Shown here: positions 35,825 to 44,511 of the stretch, in pieces
Position numbering within the stretch: position 1 is the stretch's first letter
Layout: each line of letters begins with the position of its first letter
NCBI RefSeq assembly: GCF_021390435.2
Contig: NZ_JAJVCN010000001.1
Location: forward strand, 3,596,001-3,660,000
From: Kibdelosporangium philippinense
GTDB lineage: Bacteria; Actinomycetota; Actinomycetes; Mycobacteriales; Pseudonocardiaceae
Reading direction: 5' to 3'
Length of the DNA stretch: 64,000 nt
The notes under the pieces: model-generated
What the model was told of the DNA's origin: nothing
The model's input: only the letters and a program-made list of their open reading frames with translations
Databases searched by the model: none
Position numbers and translations under genes: made by a program

Positions 35825-36799
35825 AATATCGTCCACGCCATCCAGATAACGCGTGACCCACAACATGTCGTCGAGCGCGACCGGCCCGGTCTGCTGGCAC
35901 GCTTCGAGCCAGTCGGCCGAGGTCGAGTCGATGTCCTTGCCGATCAGCACGAGCTGGGTCTCCGGCTTGGTGCCACGCGGCCACGGCGAGCGGTGGAAAC
36001 GCAGGTAGTTGCCGACGGTCTGGACACCGAACCGGTCGGTGTGGCCGGGCAGTCCGAAGTAGACGAACCCCTTCATCCGGTATAGCCCGGCAGGCCGGTT
36101 GTCCAGGAAGTCCATCAGCAGCACCGGATGCATCGGCTCGGTCGTGGTGAACGTGATCGTGTCGTACACGGCGTGTGCGTGCTCGGAATGATCGTGCAGG
36201 TCGTCGAACGTGAGCTGCCGGGCAACCGGCAGCTCCGGCGCACGGTCGAACAGCAGCGACGGGTCGATCCGGCCGTGTGCGACCGGCACGATCGGCGCTG
36301 TGCTGTTGTAGGTACGGACAGACTCGATCACCGGGTCGGCGAGGTCGGTTTTGTTGAACACGAGCAGGTCCGCGATCGCCAACGCCTTGGCCAGCTCTGG
36401 ATGCTCGGCGTGCGTCCGCTCGAACTCGACCGCGTCGAGGACCGTGACCAGCCCGCCGTAGCGCACGCGATCGTCCTTGCTGGCCAACAGCTTGCGGACC
36501 ATGGCCTGCGGGTCGGCGAGGCCGCTTGCCTCGATCACGATCACGTCCAGCTTGGCCCCGGCGAGCTTGCCGAGCATCTCGTCGATGTCTTCGGTATCGG
36601 CGACACAGCACAGGCAGCCGTTGCCGAGCGAGATCATCGAGTCGACCTGGCCCGCGACGGCCATCGCGTCCACGTTGATCTGCCCGAAGTCGTTGACGAT
36701 CACGCCGATCTTGGTGCCACGGGCCGAGCTCAGCAGGTGGTTGAGCAGCGTCGTCTTGCCGGAGCCGAGAAAGCCGGTGAGAAGGACAACCGGAATCAC
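35762..36799 (-). CDS. CobW/G3E-family GTPase, putative metallochaperone
   Basis: 345 residues. P-loop GFLGSGKTTLLNHLL near residue 9, the metal-binding CxCC motif in LGNGCLCCVADTEDID near residue 60, ASGLADP near 92 and the NKTD guanine-binding motif near residue 149 are all present. A CobW C-terminal domain (ADWLEACQQTGPVALDDMLWVT) follows. Such proteins deliver zinc, cobalt or other metals to client enzymes. A TAAAGT element about 8 bases before the GTG suggests a leaderless transcript. No Zur-box-like operator is obvious. Confidence 0.9.
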   Translation of the reverse strand: MIPVVLLTGFLGSGKTTLLNHLLSSARGTKIGVIVNDFGQINVDAMAVAGQVDSMISLGNGCLCCVADTEDIDEMLGKLAGAKLDVIVIEASGLADPQAMVRKLLASKDDRVRYGGLVTVLDAVEFERTHAEHPELAKALAIADLLVFNKTDLADPVIESVRTYNSTAPIVPVAHGRIDPSLLFDRAPELPVARQLTFDDLHDHSEHAHAVYDTITFTTTEPMHPVLLMDFLDNRPAGLYRMKGFVYFGLPGHTDRFGVQTVGNYLRFHRSPWPRGTKPETQLVLIGKDIDSTSADWLEACQQTGPVALDDMLWVTRYLDGVDDISVDTLHEPPQERPEAEQDEA

Positions 36800-36809
36800 C
36801 CGGATAACT

Positions 36810-37232
36810 TTATACGGCCCTCATCACATGCAGCCGCGACACCATCCGGACGTACCGGCTGCCTCGCCCGTCGCGCGGCATGACCAGCGTGGGCAGCGGC
36901 AGGCGGTCGCCGTTGTACCTGGTGGCCAGCACAGCCGAGCAGGCACCGAACTCCGGGTCGAGCTCGGCCCATGACAAGACGACCTGATATCCGTCCTGGC
37001 CACTGACCCGGACCATGAACATCAGGTGGTCCATCTTGGCTTCGTTCCGCACATCGAGCCCGATGCCGGACAGCAGGGAATGCATCTCCACGCCGTGCAC
37101 GCGGTCCATCCGGTCACAGCTACGGGTCACGTAGTGCACTTGCATCGGACCTTGGGCAGCGCAGTCCAGGTCCTCGATCGAGACCGAGGTACCCGGTGCC
37201 CGCACGGCGCCGGTCACCGTGAGACCAGCCAT
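36810..37232 (-). CDS. Molybdopterin-oxidoreductase-fold protein without a Cys ligand
   Basis: 140 residues, predicted cytoplasmic. The order of elements (SLLSGIGLDVRN ... MVRVSGQDGYQVVLSWAELDPEFG ... LPTLVMPRDGRGSRYVRMVSRLHV) matches the small sulfite-oxidase/molybdopterin domain (PF00174-like), reduced to its core. The two Cys residues in the first half are not in the classic molybdenum-ligand context, so catalysis is doubtful. ATG 37232 is used. It lies 10 bp downstream of the CobW-type gene on the same strand; joint function is not evident. Confidence 0.6.
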   Translation of the reverse strand: MAGLTVTGAVRAPGTSVSIEDLDCAAQGPMQVHYVTRSCDRMDRVHGVEMHSLLSGIGLDVRNEAKMDHLMFMVRVSGQDGYQVVLSWAELDPEFGACSAVLATRYNGDRLPLPTLVMPRDGRGSRYVRMVSRLHVMRAV

Positions 37233-37306
37233 GGGTCTCACGGTAGGACCGGTTCGCCGATTAGAGGATCCTCCGAACGGCCGGTTTCTCCGCAGATGCG
37301 GAGTGA

Positions 37307-38875
37307 TCAATGCATTTGAACCGTATTCGCGGACTCCTCTGCCAGTCGCTCGGCACCGCTCTGGGTCTTGAGCGGAATGTGCCTGAGGAAGAAGACCACC
37401 GCGACCGCCACGGCCGCGAACGGGAGGCAGTACAGGAAGATCTCGCTGGTCGCGACCCCGTACGCGTCCCTGATCACGTTCGCGATCGGCTCGGGCAGCG
37501 TCGCCAGATCCGGCACCGCGGACGTGCCATTGCCGGTTGGCAGCGGGCCGAGGTGGGACGTGATCTCGCTGGTCACCCGGTTGGCCAGGACCGCACCGAG
37601 CACACTGACGCCGATCGTGCCGCCGAGGCTGCGGAAGAACGTCAGCACCGAGGTCGCGGCGCCAAGATCCTGCGCGGCCACGTCGTTCTGCGCGACGAGC
37701 ACCAGGTTCTGCATCAGCATGCCGACGCCGGCACCCAGCACGAACATGTACGCGCTGAGCAGCAGGATGCTCGTGCCCCGGTCGATCGTGGCCAGCAGGA
37801 TGAACCCGGCGATCATCAGCACACCGCCGAGGATCAGGTGGCCCTTCCACTTGCCGGTCCGGCTGATCAGCTGCCCGGACATGGTCGAGGTGATCAGCAT
37901 GCCGAAGATCATGGGCAGGCTCATCAAACCGGCCACGGTCGGCGACTTGCCCAGCGAGAGCTGGAAGTACTGGGACAGGAAGACCGTGCCGCCGAACATC
38001 GCGACACCGACGAGGAAGCTGACGATCGTGGTGAGCGTGACCGTGCGGTTGCGGAAGATGCTCAGCGGCACGATCGGCTCGGCCACCCGCGACTCCACCC
38101 AGACAGCCAGTGCGAGCACCACGAGACCGCCGCCCGCCAGCAGGAACGTCCAACCCGACAACCAGTCGAACTGATGCCCGGCCAGCGTCGTCCACACCAG
38201 GATGGTGGACACGCCCAGCATGATCAGGAAGGCGCCGAGGTAGTCGATCTTCACGCCCTCCCGCTTCACGGTCGGGATCTTCAGCGTGCGCTGCAGCAGC
38301 AGGATCGCCGCGACCGCGAACGGCACACCGAGGAAGAAGCACCAGCGCCAGCCGAGCCACGACGTGTCGACCATGACGCCACCGATCAGCGGACCGGCGA
38401 CCGTGCCAACGGCGAACACGGCGCCGAAGATGCCCATGTACTTGCCGAGTTCACGCGGCGACAACATCGCTGCCATGACCACCGACACCAACGCCGTCAG
38501 ACCACCGGCGCCGACGCCCTGCACGACCCGGCTCGCGATCAACGTCCCCATGTCCTGCGAGAACCCGGCGACCAGCGAACCGGCGACGAACATCAGCAGC
38601 GACAGCTGGGTCAGCAGCTTCTTGTTGTAAAGGTCGGAAAGCTTTCCCCAGAGCGGAACCGTCGCGGTCATCGCGAGCAGTTCGGTGGTGACCACCCAGG
38701 TGTACGACGACTGCGAGCCGCCGAGGTCCGCGACGATCCGCGGCAACGCGTTGGCCACGACGGTCGACGCGAGGATGGCCACGAAAATGCCCATCATCAA
38801 GCCGGACAGCGCCTGCACGATCTGTGCACGGCTGAGCTTCACGCCCTCAGCGGGCGTGTCTGCCGTGACTGTCAT
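37307..38875 (-). CDS. DHA2-type MFS multidrug exporter
   Basis: 522 residues, fourteen predicted helices. Motif A appears as PLWGKLSDLYNKKLLTQL near residue 60 and the antiporter motif C as GIFGAVFAVGTVAGPLIGG near residue 140. It fits the EmrB/QacA family of drug:proton antiporters. ATG 38875 overlaps the stop of the upstream tetR gene (ATGA) with GAGGGGA in front, so regulator and pump form one operon, typical of self-regulated efflux. Confidence 0.93.
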   Translation of the reverse strand: MTVTADTPAEGVKLSRAQIVQALSGLMMGIFVAILASTVVANALPRIVADLGGSQSSYTWVVTTELLAMTATVPLWGKLSDLYNKKLLTQLSLLMFVAGSLVAGFSQDMGTLIASRVVQGVGAGGLTALVSVVMAAMLSPRELGKYMGIFGAVFAVGTVAGPLIGGVMVDTSWLGWRWCFFLGVPFAVAAILLLQRTLKIPTVKREGVKIDYLGAFLIMLGVSTILVWTTLAGHQFDWLSGWTFLLAGGGLVVLALAVWVESRVAEPIVPLSIFRNRTVTLTTIVSFLVGVAMFGGTVFLSQYFQLSLGKSPTVAGLMSLPMIFGMLITSTMSGQLISRTGKWKGHLILGGVLMIAGFILLATIDRGTSILLLSAYMFVLGAGVGMLMQNLVLVAQNDVAAQDLGAATSVLTFFRSLGGTIGVSVLGAVLANRVTSEITSHLGPLPTGNGTSAVPDLATLPEPIANVIRDAYGVATSEIFLYCLPFAAVAVAVVFFLRHIPLKTQSGAERLAEESANTVQMH

Positions 38876-39522
38876 TTCTTCCCCTCTTGTGTTCCGGCCG
38901 TGCCTGTGGGCACGGGCATACCCGCGACGACCGTGTCGATCGCCGTGTCGAACAGCTCGGTCAGCAGCGCCGAGCCCCCCAGCGAGATCCAGCGTTTGAC
39001 CGCCGCCCGGAACGCACCGGCGACGATCATGAAGACCAAGGTCGGGTAGAGCTCTGTGTCCGGATCCAGCGCGCACCGCCGCCCGAGTGCTTCCAGCACC
39101 ATGCGCTCGGTTTCCTCGCGCGCGGTGAACATCTTGACCACCAGCGAGGGGTCACGTTCGATGATCGAGATCCGGACCAGCCAGTCTTCTCGCTCCGCGT
39201 CGAGCCGGGCGGTGATGTGCCGCATCGCGTGCGCGTACGCCTTCACAGGGCTCAGCTCGGCCGGTGCCTCGAGCAGGTTGTCGATGATCTTCTGGGTTTC
39301 GGCGATCGGATCGGCGTCCGGCCGCAGCACCGCGTCCTCTTTGGACGGGAAGTAGTTGAAGAACGTCCGCGCCGACACTCCGGCCTCAGCCGCGATGTCG
39401 TCGACGGTGACGTGCTCGATGCCCTTGGCCGTGGCAAGGCGGATGGCGGCTTTCACCAGCTTCGCCCGCGTCTCGAGCTTCTTGCGCTCGCGCAGGCCCA
39501 ACGGCTGCTCCCCCTCGGTCAT
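38872..39522 (-). CDS. TetR-family repressor of the adjacent exporter
   Basis: 216 residues. The N-terminal helix-turn-helix (LVKAAIRLATAKGIEHVTVDDIAAEAGVSARTFFNYFPSKEDAVL) is a full TetR DNA-binding domain; the C-terminal domain should bind the drug ligand. It is the first gene of the tetR-exporter operon, and a 15-bp palindrome 22 bp upstream of its start is the likely autoregulatory operator. Confidence 0.92.
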   Translation of the reverse strand: MTEGEQPLGLRERKKLETRAKLVKAAIRLATAKGIEHVTVDDIAAEAGVSARTFFNYFPSKEDAVLRPDADPIAETQKIIDNLLEAPAELSPVKAYAHAMRHITARLDAEREDWLVRISIIERDPSLVVKMFTAREETERMVLEALGRRCALDPDTELYPTLVFMIVAGAFRAAVKRWISLGGSALLTELFDTAIDTVVAGMPVPTGTAGTQEGKK

Positions 39523-39543
39523 GACTCCACGTTACCGAGGATC

Positions 39544-39558
39544 TTGCAGACCCTGCAA
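39544..39558. promoter_or_regulatory. Putative TetR operator TTGCAGACCCTGCAA
   Basis: Perfect 6-bp arms separated by 3 bases, immediately upstream of the tetR start. A repressor bound here would block transcription of both tetR and the exporter. No second copy is seen in the window. Confidence 0.55.
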
Positions 39559-39592
39559 ACTTTCAGACTGTGAAGCGAGTCTCCACCCCGCG

Positions 39593-39761
39593 CCGTGTCC
39601 ACCGTTCCATCACACCGTGTCCACCGTTCCGGCACAGTGTGTTGACCAATCCTGAACAGTGAAATTCCCAGTGCCGCGCGCAGCGTGCAACTCACCGTGC
39701 TGGAAAGTGCATTTCAGTGTTCCGGAACGGTGGACACGGTGTTCCGGAACGGTGGACACGG
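39593..39761. repeat. Mirrored array of paired 16-bp repeats
   Basis: CCGTGTCCACCGTTCC occurs at 39593-39608 and 39615-39630; its complement GGAACGGTGGACACGG occurs at 39724-39739 and 39746-39761. Copies in each pair are exactly 22 bp apart, about two helical turns, and the pairs face each other across ~93 bp. The array lies between the P-type ATPase-like stop and the tetR promoter. Confidence 0.9.
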
Positions 39762-39769
39762 CGTATGGG

Positions 39770-41794
39770 CTAGCGGCGCCTACCTTGGACCTTTTCGTTC
39801 AGGACCGCGTTGAGGCCGTACATTGTTGCCCGTAGGTCGTCTACCTCGGCATTCGGTGTGGTCAGGTGGGCGCCGAGCCTGCGGACCTGGCGTTCGATCT
39901 CGCCGGTTCGCTGTGCGGGCACGACGTGGTCGGCCATCAGGTGATAAGCCCTGAGCACGGATTGTTGGGCCTGTGGGGTGAGGCCGGTGGAGAGGTCGGC
40001 GGCGGCTTGGCGGACCGCGTGCCGGACTGGGCTGAGGTGATCGGGTTCGCGCACGTATGGCCGCGCGACGGGCCGTCCTGGCTTCAATGCCTGTAGCGCG
40101 GCGCCCATGGTCAGGCCGTCCAAACCGGCCCTGACCAGCACCGCGAACATCGGCGCCAGCCAACCCAGGGTGGACACGGCCATCGCACTGAGGATGATCG
40201 TCAGCCCTACGGTCGCGGCGATCACGCCGATCCACCGTGTCCGCCGCGCGGTTCGTACGGCGTCGGCGAGGCGCGCCACCTGACCGTCAGCGATGATCAC
40301 GTCGGCGACGCACGCGCCACGGCCACTCAGCGCGACACCGACATCCGCCGCGCCGACGGCCGGGTCGTCGCCGACCATCAGGGTCAGGCCGTGACGTCGT
40401 TCCTCACGGACACGCTCCACCTTGTCCGCGGTCCCGCAGTGTGTCCACAGCTCGTCGACGCCCAGTACGACGCCGACGTCCTCGGGGGCGTTGAGGTGCC
40501 CACGGTTCACGAGCACCAGGCGTCGCATCCCGGCTCGCCGCAACGCCCGTACCGACTTCGCGGCGTCCGGCCGGACCTCGTCACGGACCAGTAGCGCGCC
40601 GATCGGCTGTCCGTCCACAGTCACCCAGGCGACGCTCGCGTTGTCCAGGCTTCCCCTGGCCAGGGCCACTTTTACCCAGTCGAGGGCGCTGTCCGGCTGG
40701 GTCTCGGCAAAGGTGACCTTGCCGGTGTGCGAGGCCCGTACACCCGCGGCCTTCGCCGCACGGACAACGGCCCCAGCGAAAGCGTCCGGCCGCGCGCGTT
40801 GGGCGGACGCAGCGCACGCGAGCACGTCGTTGGTCAGCCACCCGGGCGCGGCGACCACTTCCGTCACGGCCAATGTGCCTGAGTACATGACTCCGGAAGC
40901 GTCGATGACCCCGATCCGTGTGCGTGCCAAACGCTCCAGGACACCCACGTCACCCACGACAACGCCCTGACGCGCAGCACGCGTCAACCCAGCGGTCAAA
41001 GACAACGGCACCGCAAGCAGAACCGGCCCCGACGCAGCCACAGCCAGCACACCAAACGCGGCCAGCGGATTCCATGTCACCAGCCACACGACAACCGCCG
41101 CCACGATTGCCAAAGGCGCGAACACCAACGCAGCACGGTTAGCCCGTCGCAATGGCCCGGCGCCGTCGGTGACCGCGCGGTACGCGAGGCGCGCCATCGC
41201 CGCCCACGTGCCCTCGGTGTCTGGGACCGCCGCGATCAGGTCGATCGGATCGCCCACATTGATCACGCCACTGCGGACCGATTCACCTTCCTTACGGCGA
41301 ACCCTGATCGGATCGCCGGACAAGGGCGATTCGTCGAGCACCGCGTCGTGCAGCAACCGGCCATCCACCGGGATCGGCGAGCCTGCGCCAACCGTGACCC
41401 GCTCCCCTGTGCGGATCTTGGTTTCGGAGGCAGCACGGGCGATCTCCGCGACCTCGCGGCGGGCACGGCGGCGCACGAGAACCTCAGCGCCGCGCATGCC
41501 GCAGGCCAGCAGGCCCGCCGCGGCACCGACTTCATGCTCACCGACCAGCAGCGCGGCGGCGATCACCGGGATGGTCAGCAGCGCGCCGCCCACCCGGCGA
41601 TCAAGCACCAGGTCTTCGATCGACCACACGGTCAGCGGGGCGAGACCGGCCGCCGCCGCGACCGTCCACAGTAGAGAGGCGTCCGGCATGCCGAGTAACC
41701 ACAGCAGACCAGCCAGAGCCGTGAGCAGGACGACCGCGACGAGCGCGGGTACGCTGATCAGCCGCCATGGTTGGCGGTCCGGACCGGTGATCAT
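39770..41794 (-). CDS. P-type ATPase homologue with degenerate catalytic motifs
   Basis: 674 residues with the domain order of a P1B-type metal-transporting ATPase: N-terminal helices, actuator, helices, P/N domains, helices. Key motifs are altered. The actuator TGE is SGD in DESPLSGDPIRV (159-161), the membrane CPC/SPC site is ASGPVLLAVP (254-263), and the phosphorylation motif DKTGT is DASGV (298-302), keeping the Asp but losing Lys and Thr. GDGxNDxP is shortened to VGDDPAVGAADVG (474-486). A ~75-residue tail follows the last helices. ATPase activity is doubtful, so it may be a regulatory pseudo-pump. ATG 41794 has GGGAGA upstream. Confidence 0.8.
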   Translation of the reverse strand: MITGPDRQPWRLISVPALVAVVLLTALAGLLWLLGMPDASLLWTVAAAAGLAPLTVWSIEDLVLDRRVGGALLTIPVIAAALLVGEHEVGAAAGLLACGMRGAEVLVRRRARREVAEIARAASETKIRTGERVTVGAGSPIPVDGRLLHDAVLDESPLSGDPIRVRRKEGESVRSGVINVGDPIDLIAAVPDTEGTWAAMARLAYRAVTDGAGPLRRANRAALVFAPLAIVAAVVVWLVTWNPLAAFGVLAVAASGPVLLAVPLSLTAGLTRAARQGVVVGDVGVLERLARTRIGVIDASGVMYSGTLAVTEVVAAPGWLTNDVLACAASAQRARPDAFAGAVVRAAKAAGVRASHTGKVTFAETQPDSALDWVKVALARGSLDNASVAWVTVDGQPIGALLVRDEVRPDAAKSVRALRRAGMRRLVLVNRGHLNAPEDVGVVLGVDELWTHCGTADKVERVREERRHGLTLMVGDDPAVGAADVGVALSGRGACVADVIIADGQVARLADAVRTARRTRWIGVIAATVGLTIILSAMAVSTLGWLAPMFAVLVRAGLDGLTMGAALQALKPGRPVARPYVREPDHLSPVRHAVRQAAADLSTGLTPQAQQSVLRAYHLMADHVVPAQRTGEIERQVRRLGAHLTTPNAEVDDLRATMYGLNAVLNEKVQGRRR

Positions 41795-41879
41795 GCCGGA
41801 TCTCCCAGCTGTAGCAACAACCTCTAGACATAGAGGTACCCGTACATCGGTGTCCGGCACAACCGATGCATTGATCTTT

Positions 41880-43544
41880 TTAGACCAATTTCGCGTTGCT
41901 TTGGTTGAAACCTCGCAAAGCGCGCTGAGCCCGGTGCAGGTTCGAGGGAGTCACGGCGGTGCTGCCGTAGCTCTCCAGCTTGGACCGCAGTGGCCCGGTG
42001 AAGTCCGGCCGGTCGATCTGCCCGAACTCACGAACCGTAGAGATACCAACGGTCGCGCTGCACGGCGCCACGTGGTCGATCTTGACGCAGCCCGCACGCT
42101 GGTTGGTCACCGTGATGTTCCAGTGCGCGAATCGCGCGCCGTACAACGGACCCGCGTCGGCGCTGCCGCCGTGTGAGCCGTCGTTGAAGATCTCCACCTC
42201 GGTTCGGACGTTGCCGAAGGGCAGCCCTCGGTGGGTGTCGAACGTCCCGGCTTCCATCCGGCCGCGTGACCAGACATTCCCACAGGACAGGCCTTCCACG
42301 TTGATCCCGTGGTGTCCGGAGCCCGGTGTCGGCGGTTCGGTGAACTTGCCGATGGCGAAGTCGTCGGTCAGGTTGTCGTGCGACTGCTCGCGGACCGCGT
42401 AGGAATGGTGCTGCCCGCGACCGCTCACCCGGGTCCGCAAAAGCGACACGCCCTTGGCCGAGACCAGCAGGAACCCATTGTCACTGTCCACAACAGACAC
42501 ATCGTCGGCCCAGCAGTCCCATGCGCATTGGAACACTAGTCCGTTGTAGCCCTTGTCCTGCAGGTGGGCCGGGCGGACCGTCTTGACGAACTGGATGGTC
42601 AGCCCTTCGACGCCCGCGCCGGTGATCGCCGGAGCGCTCGTGGTCAGCCGCGCGTTCCACTCCGCGCGCAGCTCGACCGGCAGCGGTTGGGCCAGCGTGA
42701 CCTCGTTGCCCTTGACCGCCGCTATCCGCACTGGCCACATGAACGGTTTGTACGAAAGCAGCTTGGTCTTGTCGGTCCATATATACGACTCCGTGCCGGG
42801 AATGTCGCCGCACATGTGTTTGAGCAGGCCGTGCGCCGGATCGTCGTCGACCTGCAGCAATACCCGCTTGCCTGGCTCAAGGCCGCTGGCGTCGGCCACC
42901 GTGACCGTGAACGAGCCACGCGGCACCTCGCCGGAGATCGTGGTGATCACACTGCTGTCGGCGCCTTCGTTGCCGATCCAGCCTTCCAGCGGCCATTGCT
43001 GCGCCTTGATCGCCTCGATCAACGGTTCGCGCCGGTCGCGGTGGCAGACCCAGACCAGGCCGCCGCACCAGCTCCACGCCGAGTTCGGCCCGCCGTAGCG
43101 GCTGCGGTTGATGCCGATGATCTGCTCGAGCGAGCGCGTGGCGAACAGCGTGGTCCGGCCGCTGCCCGCGCCTCTGAGCACGACGTTGTCGGAGCCGATC
43201 TCGATGATGTGGTCGATCCGGTACGTGCCCGCTGGCATGAACACGACGCCGCCACCCGCGCTGCCGACGTCTTTGATCGCTTGGTTGATCGCGGCCGAGG
43301 CGTCCGCCGACCCGTCGGGCTTGGCCCCGTAGCGCAGGACGTTGGTCCGCGAGGGCCGGGCGGGCGGCCGCTCGCCGAGCCGGAAGCCCGCGTACGCGAT
43401 GTTGGGGATCTGCGGGTGGTTGTAGGGGTTGCTGACGAACTCGTGCCATAAGTCCGGGCTGCTGGCGTGCGCCTGCCCCGCCGTGGCGAGGTACGACGCC
43501 GTCGCCGCGCCCCCTACCAGGAATTTCCGCCGGTCAAGCGCCAT
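41880..43544 (-). CDS. Tat-exported pectate-lyase-like beta-helix protein
   Basis: 554 residues. The N-terminus has a twin-arginine signal (DRRKFLVGGAATASYLATAGQAHA). After it come VLRYGAKPDGSADASAAINQAI and GGGVVFMPAGTYRIDHII, the pectate_lyase_3 signature of right-handed parallel beta-helix enzymes and phage-tail-like proteins. Later coils include GLTIQFVKTVRPAH and HHGINVEGLSCGNVWSRGRM. It is likely a secreted polysaccharide lyase or hydrolase; the catalytic residues are not certain. GAGGAAC precedes the ATG. Confidence 0.85.
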   Translation of the reverse strand: MALDRRKFLVGGAATASYLATAGQAHASSPDLWHEFVSNPYNHPQIPNIAYAGFRLGERPPARPSRTNVLRYGAKPDGSADASAAINQAIKDVGSAGGGVVFMPAGTYRIDHIIEIGSDNVVLRGAGSGRTTLFATRSLEQIIGINRSRYGGPNSAWSWCGGLVWVCHRDRREPLIEAIKAQQWPLEGWIGNEGADSSVITTISGEVPRGSFTVTVADASGLEPGKRVLLQVDDDPAHGLLKHMCGDIPGTESYIWTDKTKLLSYKPFMWPVRIAAVKGNEVTLAQPLPVELRAEWNARLTTSAPAITGAGVEGLTIQFVKTVRPAHLQDKGYNGLVFQCAWDCWADDVSVVDSDNGFLLVSAKGVSLLRTRVSGRGQHHSYAVREQSHDNLTDDFAIGKFTEPPTPGSGHHGINVEGLSCGNVWSRGRMEAGTFDTHRGLPFGNVRTEVEIFNDGSHGGSADAGPLYGARFAHWNITVTNQRAGCVKIDHVAPCSATVGISTVREFGQIDRPDFTGPLRSKLESYGSTAVTPSNLHRAQRALRGFNQSNAKLV

Positions 43545-43665
43545 CGACTGTTCCTCACATCCATGTCGGTGGCGGCGGCGTTGGACGTCGGACTCCGGTG
43601 TAGCAGAGGCGGGTGTCACAGGGAAAGCACCATTTGCCCCGATCAGCGTCGGTAGGCTTCGGTAC

Positions 43666-44511
43666 GTGAGCGGGACACCACAGCTGCTGGCGATCAGCGA
43701 TCTGCACATCGGCCATGCCGAGAACCGGGCGATCGTGGAGGGGCTGCAACCGGACCACCCTGGTGACTGGCTGATCGTCGCCGGTGACGTCGCCGAGACC
43801 ACCACGGACATCAAGTGGGCGCTCGAGCTGCTGAAATCGCGGTTCGACACGGTGATCTGGGTGCCGGGCAACCACGAGCTGTGGACCACGGCCAAGGACC
43901 TCGTGCAGCTGCGTGGCGTGCGGCGCTACGAGCACCTGGTCGCGATGTGCCGCAGGTTGGGCGTGCTCACGCCGGAGGACGAGTTCCCGGTCTGGACCGG
44001 CGACGGCGGGCCCGTCCGGATCGCGCCGCTGTTCGCGCTGTACGACTACAGCTTCCGGCCAGAGGGCGCGAACACCAAGGAAGAGGCGCTGGCCATCGCG
44101 CACGAGGCCGGGATCGTCTGCACCGACGAGTACTTCCTGCACCCGGACCCGTACCCGTCGATCGACGCCTGGTGCCACGCGCGGATCGCCGAGACCGAGC
44201 GCAGGCTCGCCGCGTGCGACCCGGATGTGCCGTTGGTGCTGGTCAACCACTGGCCGTTGGTACGGCAACCAACGCGGGTCCTGCGGTACCCGGAGTTCGC
44301 TCAATGGTGTGGGACTGAACTGTCTGCCGACTGGCACACCAGGTTCAACACCGCGACCGCGGTCTACGGGCACCTGCACATCCCGCGGCACACCGAGTAC
44401 GACGGCGTGCCCTTCCAGGAGGTCTCGTTGGGCTATCCGCGTGAGTGGAAGCCGCGTGGCCTGCCCGCGAAGCTGCTCAAGCCGGTCCTGCGGGCGCGGG
44501 TGGCGTCGTGA
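43666..44511 (+). CDS. pptH: PptH-like metallophosphoesterase (phosphopantetheinyl hydrolase)
   Basis: 281 residues, calcineurin-like. Metal-binding motifs are LAISDLHIGHAENR near residue 11, VAGDVAE near 41, WVPGNHELW near 65, LVNHWPLVRQ near 190 and YGHLHIPRHTEYDG near 230. Its stop overlaps the start of a phosphopantetheinyl transferase gene. The same pairing occurs in Mycobacterium tuberculosis (Rv2795c-Rv2794c), where PptH removes 4'-phosphopantetheine from carrier proteins and so opposes PptT. GTG 43666 is chosen because TAGGCT lies at the distance expected of a leaderless promoter. The assignment rests on context and motif match. Confidence 0.85.
   Translation: MSGTPQLLAISDLHIGHAENRAIVEGLQPDHPGDWLIVAGDVAETTTDIKWALELLKSRFDTVIWVPGNHELWTTAKDLVQLRGVRRYEHLVAMCRRLGVLTPEDEFPVWTGDGGPVRIAPLFALYDYSFRPEGANTKEEALAIAHEAGIVCTDEYFLHPDPYPSIDAWCHARIAETERRLAACDPDVPLVLVNHWPLVRQPTRVLRYPEFAQWCGTELSADWHTRFNTATAVYGHLHIPRHTEYDGVPFQEVSLGYPREWKPRGLPAKLLKPVLRARVAS

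Noticed and set aside
37233..38360. Upstream extension of the molybdopterin-fold gene to 516 residues
   Set aside because: The added text is Arg/Ala/Gly low-complexity and lies out of frame inside the DHA2 exporter gene; the domain begins at ATG 37232.
37310..39049. 579-codon plus-strand frame opposite the DHA2 exporter
   Set aside because: Very rich in His, Arg, Gln and Asp, which is typical of the antisense of hydrophobic membrane protein genes; no start site or domain.
39593..39761. CRISPR array
   Set aside because: Only two copies per orientation, with 6-bp spacers and mirrored arrangement; no cas genes in the window.
43429..43665. 79-residue N-terminal extension of the PptH-like protein
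   Set aside because: It overlaps the start region of the divergent beta-helix gene and lacks family resemblance; GTG 43666 gives the normal fold start.
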